Source of the DNA: Flectonema sp. DT1601
Lineage: Eukaryota; Euglenozoa; Diplonemea; Diplonemida; Diplonemidae
Direction: 5' to 3'
Assembly: GCA_964019425.1 (NCBI GenBank)
Contig: OZ025794.1
Coordinates: forward strand, 248,001-312,000
DNA length: 64,000 bases
Within the stretch, counting starts at the first letter, position 1. Each line of letters begins with the position of its first letter. Made by a program: the position numbers and the translations under genes. A model generated the notes under the pieces. The model was not told where the DNA came from, ran no database searches, and was given only the letters and a program-made list of their open reading frames with translations. Shown here in pieces: positions 9,808 through 19,432 of this stretch.

Positions 9808-10344
9808 TATGTTCGTAGCAGCTTCACGGTGACGGCGGCCTTATTGAGAATTATCCCTGGTTGTTACATGTTACGTAATGATTGGGTTCTCAAGACTGGT
9901 TGCTTGCTAATGTGAATGCCGACGTTCGAACTGTTATTCGTAGCAGCTTCACGGTGACGGCGGCCTTATTGAGAATTATCCCTGGTTGTTACATGTTACG
10001 TAATGATTGGGTTCTCAAGACTGGTTGCTTGCTAATGTGAATGCCGACGTTCGAACTGTTATTCGTAGCAGCTTCACGGTGACGGCGGCCTTATTGAGAA
10101 TTATCCCTGGTTGTTACATGTTACGTAATGATTGGGTTCTCAAGACTGGTTGCTTGCTAATGTGAATGCTGACGTTCGAACTGTTATTCGTAGCAGCTTC
10201 ACGGTGACGGCGGCCTTATTGAGAATTATCCCTGGTTGTTACATGTTGAAAGTTGCAGGTTAACTGTGGCTGATTCACGTAATGGTTGGGTTCTCAAGAC
10301 TGGTTGTTTGCTAATGTGAATGCTGACGTTCGAACTGCCCCGAC
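9808..10344 (+). repeat. 125-bp tandem repeats in the left D arm
   Basis: The block beginning TTCGTAGCAGCTTCACGG starts at 9812, 9937, 10062 and 10187 (exactly 125 bp apart), with a fifth, separated copy at 10427. Copies are nearly identical. The fourth carries a short insertion that contains AAAGTTGCAGGTTAACTG. Recent unequal exchange explains the copy number difference from the right arm. Confidence 0.9.
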
Positions 10345-10802
10345 TTTCGAGTAGTTTCCTTTTCCGGCGTGTAACAATCCCGACTGACGAAAAAGGTTGG
10401 AGGAATTGCTAGTTTGTTGGGTTATATTCGTAGCAGCTTCACGGTGACGGCGGCCTTACTGAGAATTATCCCTGGTTGTTACGTGTTGAAAGTCACAGGT
10501 TATAGCGTCAAAATAACACTCGCGTGGGTGGTTGCTCTCTTCGGAAAGCATAACTTCAGACCCGTCAATTCGCGGCGCTTATATCTACACACATTAATTA
10601 GTTGAACGAGTTCAAGTCACTTCCCTGCATAGCAGATCCGTGTCCTCTGTACTAACGCTATACTAAGTGTGACTGTGACTGATACACGTAATGGTTGGGT
10701 TCTTTAAGTACTCAGGACTGGTTGCTTGCTGATGTGAATGCTGACGTTCGAACTGCCCCGACTTTCGAGTAATTTCCTTTCCGACTTAGGATGACGCAGC
10801 GT

Positions 10803-11030
10803 GGTGGGTGCCTTGGGATTTAATAAATAAAGCGGAAATAAAGGGGCTTTCCCACCCCCCTTTATTCCGCTTATTTCCCCTTTATTTCCCCTTTATTTTG
10901 GAAAAAAAGGAAAAAAAGCCCTTTATTTGGATTAAAAGCCCTTTATTTCCCCTTTATTTTGGAATTACGGAAATTAAAGGGCATTAAAAGCCCTTTAATT
11001 TCCCCTTTATTTTGCCCCCTTTAAAGGGGT
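10803..11030. repeat. CCCCTTTATTTCC low-complexity inverted motif block
   Basis: Repeated CCCTTTATTTCCCC on one strand interspersed with GGAAATAAAGGGG gives many potential local hairpins. The same block is at 27626-27838 in the right D arm. It is the innermost part of D, directly next to satellite. Confidence 0.75.
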
Positions 11031-11040
11031 ACAAGTATGA

Positions 11041-11936
11041 AAATTAATAAAAAAGAATATAAAAAAAATTAAAAAAAAAAGAATAAACAATGTTATCATT
11101 GTTTTTTTTTATCGTTCGACTTTGTTGACTAATTTCTATTTTCCATTTTTTTTTCTTTTTAAAAATAAATAAAAAGAATTAAAAAAAAAAAAAAAAAGAG
11201 AATAAACAATGCTATCATTGTTTTTTTTATCGATCGACTATGTCGATTACTTTCTATTTTCCGTCCTGGTCAAGACGCTAAACTGATTGTTTTTTCTTTA
11301 AAAATAAATAAAAAGAATAAAAAAAAAAAAAAAAAAAGGAATAAACAATGTTATCATTGTTTTTTTTTATCGTTCGACTTTGTTGACTAATTTCTATTTT
11401 CCGTTTTTTTTTCTTTAAAAAAAAATAAAAAGAATTTAAAATAAAAAAAAGAATAAACAATGTTATCATTGTTTTTTTATCGATCGACTATGTCGATCAC
11501 TTTCTATTTTCCGTCCTGGTCAAGACGCTAAACTGATTGTTTTTTTTTTTCAAAATTAATAAAAAGAATATTAAAAAAAATACAAAAAAAAAGATTAAAC
11601 AATGTTATCATTGTTTTTTTTTTATCGTTCGACTTTGTCGACTAATTTCTATTTTCCGTTTTTTTTTTCTTTAAAAAATAAATAAAAAAGAATTTAAAAT
11701 AAAAAAAAAGAATAAACAATGTTATCATTGTTTTTTTTTATCGATCGACTATGTCGATTACTTTCTATTTTCCGTCCTGGTCAAGGCGCTAAACTGATTG
11801 TTTTTTTTTCAAAAAGAATATAAAAAAAATAATAAAAAAAGAATAAACAATGTTATCATTGTTTTTTTTTCTATCGATCGACTATGTCGATTAATTTCTA
11901 TTTTCCGTCCTGATCGAGACGCTAAACTGATTGTTT
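11041..11936 (-). repeat. Structured satellite array, minus orientation
   Basis: Alternating alpha and beta monomers read on the minus strand. Alpha carries CGTCTTGACCAGGACG and GATCGACATAGTCGATC; beta carries GTCGACAAAGTCGAAC. Both end in the palindrome AACAATGATAACATTGTT followed by a T-run. It abuts the B head on its right, in the same orientation. Confidence 0.9.
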
Positions 11937-12108
11937 CCTTTTTTTAAATAATAAATAAAAAAAAAATAAAAAAAAAAAAAAAAAGAGCATCTACCTGCTA
12001 TCCCTCATATCCCCACAATAATATTATACCTTTTCATTTTCTCTTTCCTTTTCTGGTCTTTTTTTTTTTTCTTTTTTTTTCCTTTTTCATACAACGTTTT
12101 TTTATTTA
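11937..12108 (-). repeat. B head, distal part (interrupted by a TIR element)
   Basis: Reverse-complement match to the distal part of other B heads (GAGCATCTCCCTGCTATC-type segment, then CATACAACG). The head resumes at 13478 after a 1.37-kb insertion. Confidence 0.85.
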
Positions 12109-13477
12109 TATATATCAGTCAAAATTTTATTTCCTTACCAAAAAACACTGTTTTTCCCCCCACTGTATTTTTGGTGAAACTATAAGATTTTCTCTCGATT
12201 TTTTTTAGATTTTATTTACTTCTTTCCGATCTATTAAAATACACAATTCCCGGTCCTCGTACACTGGTAACTTGTGTGCTGTTTCACATTTTTCGACGAT
12301 TCACCCGATTTTTTAAAATTCAGGATGAAAAGAAGTTGATCCGAAATCGGGATCGGAATCAGCGGGAAAAAATCATAAAATTCTACCCCTCGGTCGGGCT
12401 TTCGGGGGTCAGTACGTGTGTGTGGGCAGCCGCCAGCTTTTGACTGGGGATACCGGTACTAAAATTCGGGCGAATCACTTCAAGGCGAAATTTATGCTGG
12501 GGTGGATGGCAGCAGCTAACAGGGATATTACCTGGGATCGTTTTCCAACTGGGCATGGCAAAGGCCCATGGGATTCCGAGGGTTATCAACTGAAGAAGTT
12601 TGCTCTTGACATCGCGCGCTCCGCCAAACAATACGAGATGCAAGGAGAAATAGTTGACGCAAGATCACTGTATGAAGTTGCGAGCAAGAGAATGAAACTC
12701 GCTGCTTCGACGCATGTTGTTTGCTCACGAGTGTTTAACTTCTTACCTGACCTAGTTGATATCTCCCCCCGCTACGGCAGCATGACCCTACCCGGCATCC
12801 AGAGCAACTTCTTCTCCTTCCACTCTCTCGTGAACGGCTATCAGAATGAGATTCAGCAATACACAATGGGATATCGTGCTCTATCGTGTTTCTGTGCGCA
12901 CTGCATCAGAGCAGACCACGAGCTGTGCGAGTTACAGGGAGCCAGACTTGGATAGTAGCAGTTGTAGCGGTAGTTCAGGCACCAGCTTTGATGACGACGA
13001 TGACGACGACAGTTCTGATGAAACCTCCGATAGCTCATCATAATTCCAAAGAATAAGGTCAGAAAAGTAGTGTGTCAAAAGTGTCCAAAAATAAGTGTGG
13101 AAAAGTGGTTAAAAAATACTGTAGTAAGCTGACGGCTACCCCACTGTACAAGAATCAGTTTTATGATATTTTTGCTCGATTTTTTTTTTATTTAATCGGG
13201 CTGACCCCCATCTACGCGAATAAGCACTTCGATTTATTTCCAGGTGAGAGACTCATCCATGGTTGACCGAAAAGAGGAAACTGCGAAATCTCGGTTGTGA
13301 GTTTGAAGGATGCTCTTCAGATTTAGGAATTCCGATTATTAGTCGGGCAGGATCACATGTTTCCGCGCATTTAAATGCAGCTTTGGTCGGCACATTTACT
13401 CCTCACAGCAATTTTGTGGTCCACTTTTCCGTTTTTGCCTATTTTTGATAAGGAAATAAAATTTTGACTGATATATA
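12109..13477 (+). mobile_element. TA-flanked terminal-inverted-repeat element, 1.37 kb
   Basis: The ends are TATATCAGTCAAAATTTT at about 12111 and its inverted copy ending at about 13475, matching over about 27 bp. The insertion splits a B head at TATA, and intact heads elsewhere show the uninterrupted site. A TA-type target and short TIRs suggest the Tc1/mariner or a related superfamily, but the encoded protein is not recognisable as such. Exact ends are ambiguous because the TIR begins in TA repeats. Confidence 0.75.
12416..12955 (+). CDS. Unrecognised protein inside the TIR element
   Basis: 179 residues. Residues about 20-140 are helical and basic. Near the C-terminus is a cysteine-rich stretch, YRALSCFCAHCIRADHELC, of a kind seen as zinc-binding tails in transposable-element proteins. 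In another frame, just downstream (about 12950-13041), lies a Ser/Asp-rich acidic stretch ending in a stop, so one frameshift may separate body and tail. No DDE motif can be placed. It is probably a remnant of, or an accessory protein to, the element's transposase. I cannot assign a family. Confidence 0.45.
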   Translation: MCVGSRQLLTGDTGTKIRANHFKAKFMLGWMAAANRDITWDRFPTGHGKGPWDSEGYQLKKFALDIARSAKQYEMQGEIVDARSLYEVASKRMKLAASTHVVCSRVFNFLPDLVDISPRYGSMTLPGIQSNFFSFHSLVNGYQNEIQQYTMGYRALSCFCAHCIRADHELCELQGARLG

Positions 13478-13521
13478 TTTTTTTTTTTTTTCATGTTTGA
13501 TTATTTCCTCTTCATTTTTTT

Positions 13522-13552
<31 letters not shown>

Positions 13553-13744
13553 CTCTGCCTCTCTCTTAATTCTGTTCGTTTCTCTGAAACGAAAATTCAT
13601 TTGAATATTATTCCTTGGTCAGCAACCATCATTGTCGCCCTTTGGGCCTGTTAAAAAAAATAAAAAATAAAAAGAAAGTTTACATCGGGAATAGGGCAGG
13701 AGCCAAAAGCTCCCAGTCCGTTACTTCCCACTTTATCGAAATTC
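13478..13744 (-). repeat. B head, proximal part (minus orientation)
   Basis: Continuation of the head split by the TIR element. It includes the TTCGTTTC/GAAACGAA hairpin, the GCCCTTTGGGC hairpin, and the terminal hairpin, ending at the fixed boundary CGAAATTC (GAATTTCG on the minus strand). Confidence 0.9.
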
Positions 13745-15470
13745 TACTAACTGGAAGTGCTGCTTCCTTCAGGGCATTCTGCATGCTCTTTGCATTGTCA
13801 GCACAGAAGGCAAGTGGGACAACATTAGCTTCAAGTAGCTCAGTAGTGATGCTTCGAAGTACCTTCAAGGCATCTGCAGCAGAAAAGCTAGTAACTACTA
13901 CACTTCTAAAAAACAGGGCCATATGGCCATTGTGAATACTGAAGTTCAGCACTCGTCGCTTTCCAGGTAGTGTCGCCCCATCAAACATAATTGTAACATC
14001 ATCGCCTTCAAACCGCTTAAGCAACTTCTGACGGCAGGTATTCCCAAGCTTCTCAATGTGGGCAAGCAGACTCCTTCGCGTAACACCTGCAGGTGCAGAC
14101 GTAATGCCAGTGAAAGTTGGATCTTCAACCACTTGCAGGGCTATCTTATTTTGGCAGAAGAACACAGCTATTTTGTCCATCATGCTCTGTTGGTGTGAGA
14201 CATTGTACAAGCACTTGATGTTTCTAAAGAAATTCAATGGTTTACATACCAAGTCTTTTAAAACACACAGATCAGTGGTGGAAGTGCCATGTGTTACCCC
14301 CAACTCCTTAGGCTTCCCGCTTCCTGGGAGGTTGTGATGACAACGCAAGTGTGCCCGCAGGTTACTTGTTCCAGCGTTTTTCTTCCCTGAGCCTCCATTC
14401 TTCATCCTAATCTCACCGCAAATGTTGCACTTGCCCCTATCCCCATTATCAACAAACCAACCACCCTCACCAAAGAGTGGTCGGTCAGCCTGTGTTGTCC
14501 CAACCTCCAATCCCCCCTCCTTAGCTTCCTGTGGAATTGGCGCAGCTGGTATCTTGGGAAGTACTTCAGGCATGCTCTCCTTCGGCTTACTATCAAGGAT
14601 ATTGCGAATCCTCTCCTCCTTTGCATTCCACACCTCAGTTGCATCTCTGCACTTCTGTTCTGCATCATCTACCTCTGCTTTTAGTCGCTTCACTTCATTT
14701 TCCATCTCCCCATGTTCGGATTCAAGTAACCGCTTCTCGTTCTCAATCTCTAGAACCCTTGTTTCCAACTCTGTAACTTTCTCTGAGCTGCCTGTCTGCA
14801 ACACATTTGCTAGAGTTGCGTGTGTAATTTGTGCTACCTGCAGTTGAATCCCTTCCGCTAGGGAAGAATGTTGTTTCTTTAGGGCACTGCACTCATCTTG
14901 CAAGCTAAGCAATTCCTTCTCAGCAGCAGTGTTTGACTCCTGCAGTTTCTGCGTTACTGCTTCATGCTCTTCCTGCAGCAGCAACTGCTCTTCATGCATT
15001 GCACCCTGGAATGCCTGGAACTCAGAGCCCCTGTAGCTTTGTTGGGCTACAAGATGGTGTTCTTGCAACTTTTCCACTGCAGTTATACCATCGTCAGTAG
15101 AAATGTTACTGAATGATGACTGCTCCTTTTGCCAGTTTCCAACTAAGTTTTCTACATCCCCACTACCTTCTTTCTTAGCTGAGTGACTAAGATGTCGAAA
15201 GTGAGAGAGATTCCCCCTGTACACTGTGACTGAATGATAGGGATTTGATGCCAAATCAGCATCAGAGGGTGGAAATCGAAGGATAGTGGCAGGATCTTGG
15301 CGATACATGATACCAACATGCCTGTTATCACCTGATCCTCGGGCTACTTGCACATAGCCTCTCCATTCCACTATCTTCTTCGCTGCCTCTTTCTTGAATC
15401 GCAGAACGATTCGATCATCGACTTGCAAGTTGCTGCAGCTCAGCAGCCTCAAGTGGAGTTTCAAGAGCAT
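13680..15470 (-). pseudogene. hAT-type transposase, 3'-truncated by a B head
   Basis: A 596-residue open frame. Residues about 15-65 resemble a Tudor/agenet-like fold (VDDRIVLRFKK…WRGYVQV). Residues 130-295 form a coiled coil. A BED zinc finger has C348, C351, H374 and H379. The hAT N-terminal helix block (MDKIAVFFCQNKIALQVVED, 431-450) and two catalytic-Asp blocks, IMFDGATLPG (D497) and FCADNAKSMQN (D558), follow. The last 20 residues (577-596) are translated from the B head at 13680-13744, so the catalytic Glu and the dimerisation domain are lost. It is a different subfamily from the hAT at 7304-9052. The segment sits between two head-to-head B copies (13744 and 15582). Confidence 0.75.
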
Positions 15471-15581
15471 TCATTGTAGGAGAGATGGATCTGAAAGGAG
15501 AAAAAAAACACATTGCAACAGGTTAAGTTACTGTAGTTTGATAGGGAACTTTGTAAGACATTTTTTAAGAACCTGGGGGGG

Positions 15582-16036
15582 GAATTTCGATAAAGTGGGA
15601 AGTAACGGACTGGGAGCTTTTGGCTCCTGCCCTATTCCCGATGTAAACTTTCTTTTTTTTTTTTTTTTTTTTAACAGGCCCAAAGGGCGACAATGATGGT
15701 TGCTGACCAAGGAATAATATTCAAATGAATTTTCGTTTCAAAGAAACGAACAGAATTAAGAGAGAGGCAGAGAAAAAAAAAAAAAAAAGAAAGAAAAGAA
15801 AAAAAAAAATATGAAGAGGAAATAATCAAACATGAAAAAATAAAAAAAAAAAAAAAAAAAAATATAAATAAAAAACGTTGTATGAAAAAGGAAAAAAAAG
15901 AAAAAAAAAAAAAAAAAAAAAGACCAGAAAAGGAAAGAGAAAATGAAAAGGTATAATATTATTGTGGGGATATGAGGATAGCAGGGAGATGCTCTTTTTT
16001 TTTTTTTTTTTTTTTTTTATTTATTATTTAAAAAAA
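15582..16036 (+). repeat. B head
   Basis: Starts at the constant GAATTTCG boundary. It carries the GGAGC-TTTTG-GCTCC hairpin, a GCCCAAAGGGC hairpin after a long T-run, the TTCGTTTC-AAA-GAAACGAA hairpin, and GTGGGGATATGAGGATAGC, then passes straight into satellite in the same orientation. Confidence 0.9.
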
Positions 16037-16160
16037 GGAAACAATCAGTTTAGCGTCGATCAGGACGGAAAATAGAAATTAATCGACATAGTCGATCGAT
16101 AGAAAAAAAACAATGATAACATTGTTTATTCCTTTTTTTTTTTTTTTTTTTTAAATCCTT
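16037..16160 (+). repeat. Satellite (first monomer after the B head)
   Basis: The head-proximal alpha-type monomer, interrupted at TTAA by the piggyBac element. The array resumes at 17911. Confidence 0.85.
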
Positions 16161-16164
16161 TTAA

Positions 16165-17906
16165 CCCTTACACCACCGGAGCTGATATATCAGTCTGAAA
16201 AAAAAAATTTTTTTTGCTAAGTGAAAATTTTGCATTTCTGAGTACAACGATTTCACGGGAGAGGTATTATTGCGATGTCTTTTATGTTCCTTACGTGTTG
16301 CGCCGCAATAGTTTTTATTAAATGGTAAATTTTCCATTTGCTAAAGCTGGCCAAAATCAACTTGGGAAATATGTCGGTCCACAGTTCTGATGAGGATGCA
16401 ACAGTATTTGTTAATCCATCGTCGGTGTGCTCCGATTCGTCACTTGACGAAGTATCTGACTCCAAATGGGGAGGGGAGGTAACAAGGGTTACCAAGAATA
16501 AAAACGCGTTTCCAAGAAACGTTAAAGATTAGAGTTGCACGCAAGTCGGAGCTGCAGGTTTTTGAGCTTTTCTTCAGATAGTCAGTTTTCCAGCTGATGA
16601 AGAAAAACTCTGAGGTCTATGCCTCACAGAGGGGAAGAAAATTTAAAACCGGTACGCAGGAGCGAAGGGCCTTTGTTGGCACAACACTACTGACGCGCCT
16701 CCCAATAAAATCTAACCTGGGGGATTCCTGGGGTTTGAATGACATGCTGTTGACCCCCCTGTTGTTCTTTCCGCAAGTGTTTTCACGTAATCGCTTTGCC
16801 GAAATACTGAGGAACTTACACTTCTCTGCGATATTACCTGCTCCCGAGCATGAGGATCCGAAGTGGAGACGTGTATTTTGAATTCCTTTATCCTGATGCG
16901 ACGTGGGCATGGTGGAATTTGGACGGATAGTAGTGAATCTGGCTGGAGAAGCAAGAGATTCTTATCCTTCAAATTGGCTTTGTTTTGGGCAGCTTAGGTA
17001 CATTTAAACGTACCAGAGCGGCACCAACACTATTAATAACACCATCAGTACCGCCTTCTCCACAATCAGTATCAATCCCTGATCGCCTCAAGCCAGCTTT
17101 GGGACACTACCCCGGAAAGATGGAAAAGGCTCGTCAGTGTGCAGTTCGCGCAAAGCGCGCACAATCACTAGATTACTGTGAGCGATGCAACCAAGCGCTT
17201 TGTGCTTACCCATATTTCAAAAGGTATCACATTCTCCAAAACTACAAAATTCCTTGTGATGTTCCTAAACCGCCAACTTCCCAAAATCCAGTATGCCAGG
17301 CTGGTGGGGTAAAGAGGTGGAAGTTTATAGATCCAGCCCAAGAGGTCTGATCTAAGTAGCTGCACTGTTACTAATGAAGTTCCATGATCTGGGATCGATG
17401 TTATTTGTATTTTTCGAGCTTATCAACCCCGATGCGGTAATCCTCCTGTGTGTCTGAACCTGCTGTGCCATGATGCGGGTTGTTTGTGTATTTTCCGCGA
17501 CCACAGAGGGCTTTTACAAGCTCAAAAAACAGGGAAAAAATCTGATTTTTCGATTTAATATCGGCCGTGATTTGGCATTCTCTTTACTTGGGCTCCCTCT
17601 GACATGATGTTGCGCAGAAACATCATCCCTTTCAAAATACGGGAAGGGAATAACATGCAGCTTCTATGAATGGAAACCGTTGAGTACGTTATTGCGACAC
17701 TGCCGACTTTGTTAGTTCTGCTGAATGTGCAACAACGTACCAAGGTACGCACCGTTAGGTGTGTGAGTGACAGGTGCTATTGACCCGTAGGAGTAGTTGT
17801 GTCCGGTTTGGTACATAGGTTTTCTGGGGGGGTACCTTTTCTCTTTTTGAAAAAACAGTAAAATTTTGGACCCGTCGTTTTGGGGGTTCTTACGGTGGTG
17901 TAAGGG
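16165..17906 (+). mobile_element. piggyBac element, decayed
   Basis: It is flanked by TTAA at 16161-16164 and 17907-17910. Both ends begin CCCTTACACCACCG in inverted orientation (14 bp). The uninterrupted target (CCTTTTAATTATTTTAAAG) is present in sister satellite monomers, proving insertion. At 1742 bp it is shorter than the 2.3-2.5 kb usual for autonomous copies. Confidence 0.93.
16338..17350 (+). pseudogene. piggyBac transposase remnant
   Basis: Three separate open stretches remain. 16338-16532 gives an acidic N-terminus. 16597-16881 gives the dimerisation/N-terminal catalytic region (FFPQVFSRNRFAEILRNLHF). 16985-17350 gives the C-terminal RCAV…CERCNQALCAYPYFKRYH cysteine-rich domain. The catalytic core between the second and third stretches is almost entirely absent, so an internal deletion has removed the DDD residues and the copy cannot be autonomous. 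Confidence 0.85.
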
Positions 17907-17910
17907 TTAA

Positions 17911-18425
17911 TTATTTTAAAGAAAAAACAATCAGTTTAGCGTCTTGACCAGGACGGAAAATAGAAATTAATCGACATAGTCGATCGATAAAAAAAAAACA
18001 ATGATAACATTGTTTATTCCTTTTTTTTTTTTTTTTTATATTCTTTTTTATTAATTTTGAAAAAAAAACAATCAGTTTAGCGTCTTGACCAGGACGGAAA
18101 ATAGAAAGTGATCGACATAGTCGATCGATAAAAAAACAATGATAACATTGTTTATTCTTTTTTTTTTTTTTTTTTTTTTTTTTAATCCTTCTTATTATTT
18201 TAAAGAAAAAACAATCAGTTTAGTGTCTTGACCAGGACGGAAAATAGAAAGTGATCGACATAGTCGATCGATAAAAAAACAATGATAACATTGTTTATTC
18301 TTTTTTTTTTTTTTTTTAAATTCTTTTTATTTATTTTTTAAAAAGAAAAAAAACGGAAAATAGAAATTAGTCAACAAAGTCGAACGATAAAAAAAAAACA
18401 ATGATAACATTGTTTATTCTTTTTT
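17911..18425 (+). repeat. Satellite array resuming after piggyBac
   Basis: Alpha monomers and one beta monomer. The array stops inside a beta T-run where the 7.4-kb element inserts, and continues in phase at 25836. Confidence 0.9.
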
Positions 18426-18501
18426 GGGAAAACCTACAGATCCACCCCCAGGTTTGGAGAAACGTATACTACGGTCACGGCCTTGTGTAGCTTTTTTGAC
18501 C
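18426..18501 (+). repeat. Left terminal inverted repeat of the 7.4-kb element
   Basis: 73 of 76 positions match the reverse complement of the right end. It ends GCTTTTTTGACC, beyond which the two sides diverge. Confidence 0.9.
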
Positions 18502-18549
18502 TTTTTTCAAAATCGACAGCCCTCTATTCTGGGCGAAGTTTTTTTCAAA

Positions 18550-18621
18550 TCCGTGATAGCGCAGTGGTGTTGGTGCCGGACTGAAGCCCTGGAGGTATGG
18601 GGTTCGAGTCCCTCGGGGGGA
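18550..18621 (+). tRNA. tRNA-Phe(GAA)-like sequence, probably degenerate
   Basis: 72 nt. The A box TAGCGCAGTGG and B box GGTTCGAGTCC are intact, and a long T-run (Pol III terminator) follows. The anticodon loop CTGAAGC reads GAA. The D stem GCGC/GTGC pairs, the T stem pairs at four of five positions, but the acceptor stem pairs well only at its first three positions. The internal promoter looks usable; a functional tRNA is doubtful. Confidence 0.45.
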
Positions 18622-18702
18622 TTTTTTTTTTTTCCGGAATTTTTTTTCTGGGCATCTGTTCATCTCGCTGTTACTCAATTTTTTTTAAGGCTTTGTTAAC
18701 TT

Positions 18703-19243
18703 GAGTTGAATTTCCAGGTGAGATTTGGACTGTTAGCTTTTGGCTAAGGCCCTCCCTGAAGAGCAAGAACAAAAAAACTACTCACACCTGAAGAAAACAT
18801 ACACAAAGAACACACTGTAAGCTGTGTGTGTATTTTGTGTTTGTCACAACAGGAGAGAAAAGAAAGAATGTCAAGGTTGGTCACCTTGCCTATCAACGCA
18901 CAACATTGGTGGTCTCTACTAGACCCTGAGTGATCCCACTGGATCTCTCATCGTTCATAGTACCCTGTGTGAAGTTATAAAATCAAAGGTAAACTATGAA
19001 CTACAAATGACTTAGCCTGTTATTATAATGCCACAGGCAGGCCCTGCATTCAGCAACTATCCAGCAGTGCTTGGATGTCCTGATCTTCTTCTAAAAAAAA
19101 GAAAGAAAAACAAAACTGTAGCTGGGATCACTCAGGATCAACAGACTACCAATGCTACCTGTTGTACTTGCTCACTATGGGGGGTGATGCCAAACACCCA
19201 GAAGTACTAAACTGCTTTCCTTCTTGCTGCCCAGGAGTTTCTG
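18703..19243 (+). repeat. A repeat, first part (interrupted by the YR element)
   Basis: Begins at the constant boundary GAGTTGAATTTCCAGG. It contains the TTAGC-TTTTG-GCTAA hairpin and runs to GGAGTTTCTG, where the retroelement inserts. It resumes at 22161 with ACCAGAACTAATAG. The uninterrupted order is present in the inverted copy at 23635-24967 and at 40397-41705. Confidence 0.9.
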
Positions 19244-19432
19244 TTAAATATATTTCAGTAATTTGCAGCATCCCAAAGCACCGTTTCACCAAGCATCGAA
19301 TTTTTCGATGCGTTCCCATAATGTAAATCCAACATTATGATTATTAGTTTCTTAATACCAATTCTTAATTCACACCCATTTATCAGATTTCGAACCCCGT
19401 TTCGCGCATACCTTTTTCACGAATTTTAAATT

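Larger units (their letters stand above)
9242..11040 (+). repeat. Left arm of the long inverted repeat D
   Basis: 1799 bp whose reverse complement recurs at 27616-29165. Both arms begin GGCTATTACTACAAAC at the outer edge and end ACAAGTATGA at the inner edge, where satellite DNA starts. The arms differ mainly in the number of 125-bp internal repeats: five CGTAGCAGCTTCACGG copies here and three in the right arm, which accounts for the 249-bp length difference. No target-site duplication is found at the outer edges. Long arms built partly from tandem repeats recall Foldback elements; no protein is recognised. Confidence 0.8.

Noticed and set aside
9812-9850. ACGGCGGCC in the 125-bp repeat as LSU rRNA
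   Set aside because: Similarity to the LSU GTAAACGGCGG region is limited to about ten bases and the following sequence does not align.
18725-18760. Resemblance of the TTTTGGCT hairpin to the dinoflagellate spliced leader
   Set aside because: Only about nine bases around TTTTGGCT agree, and the flanks and spacing differ; kept only as a weak layout remark.
18740-18800. Hammerhead ribozyme core (CTGAAGA) in A
   Set aside because: No matching GAAA and stem arrangement around it.
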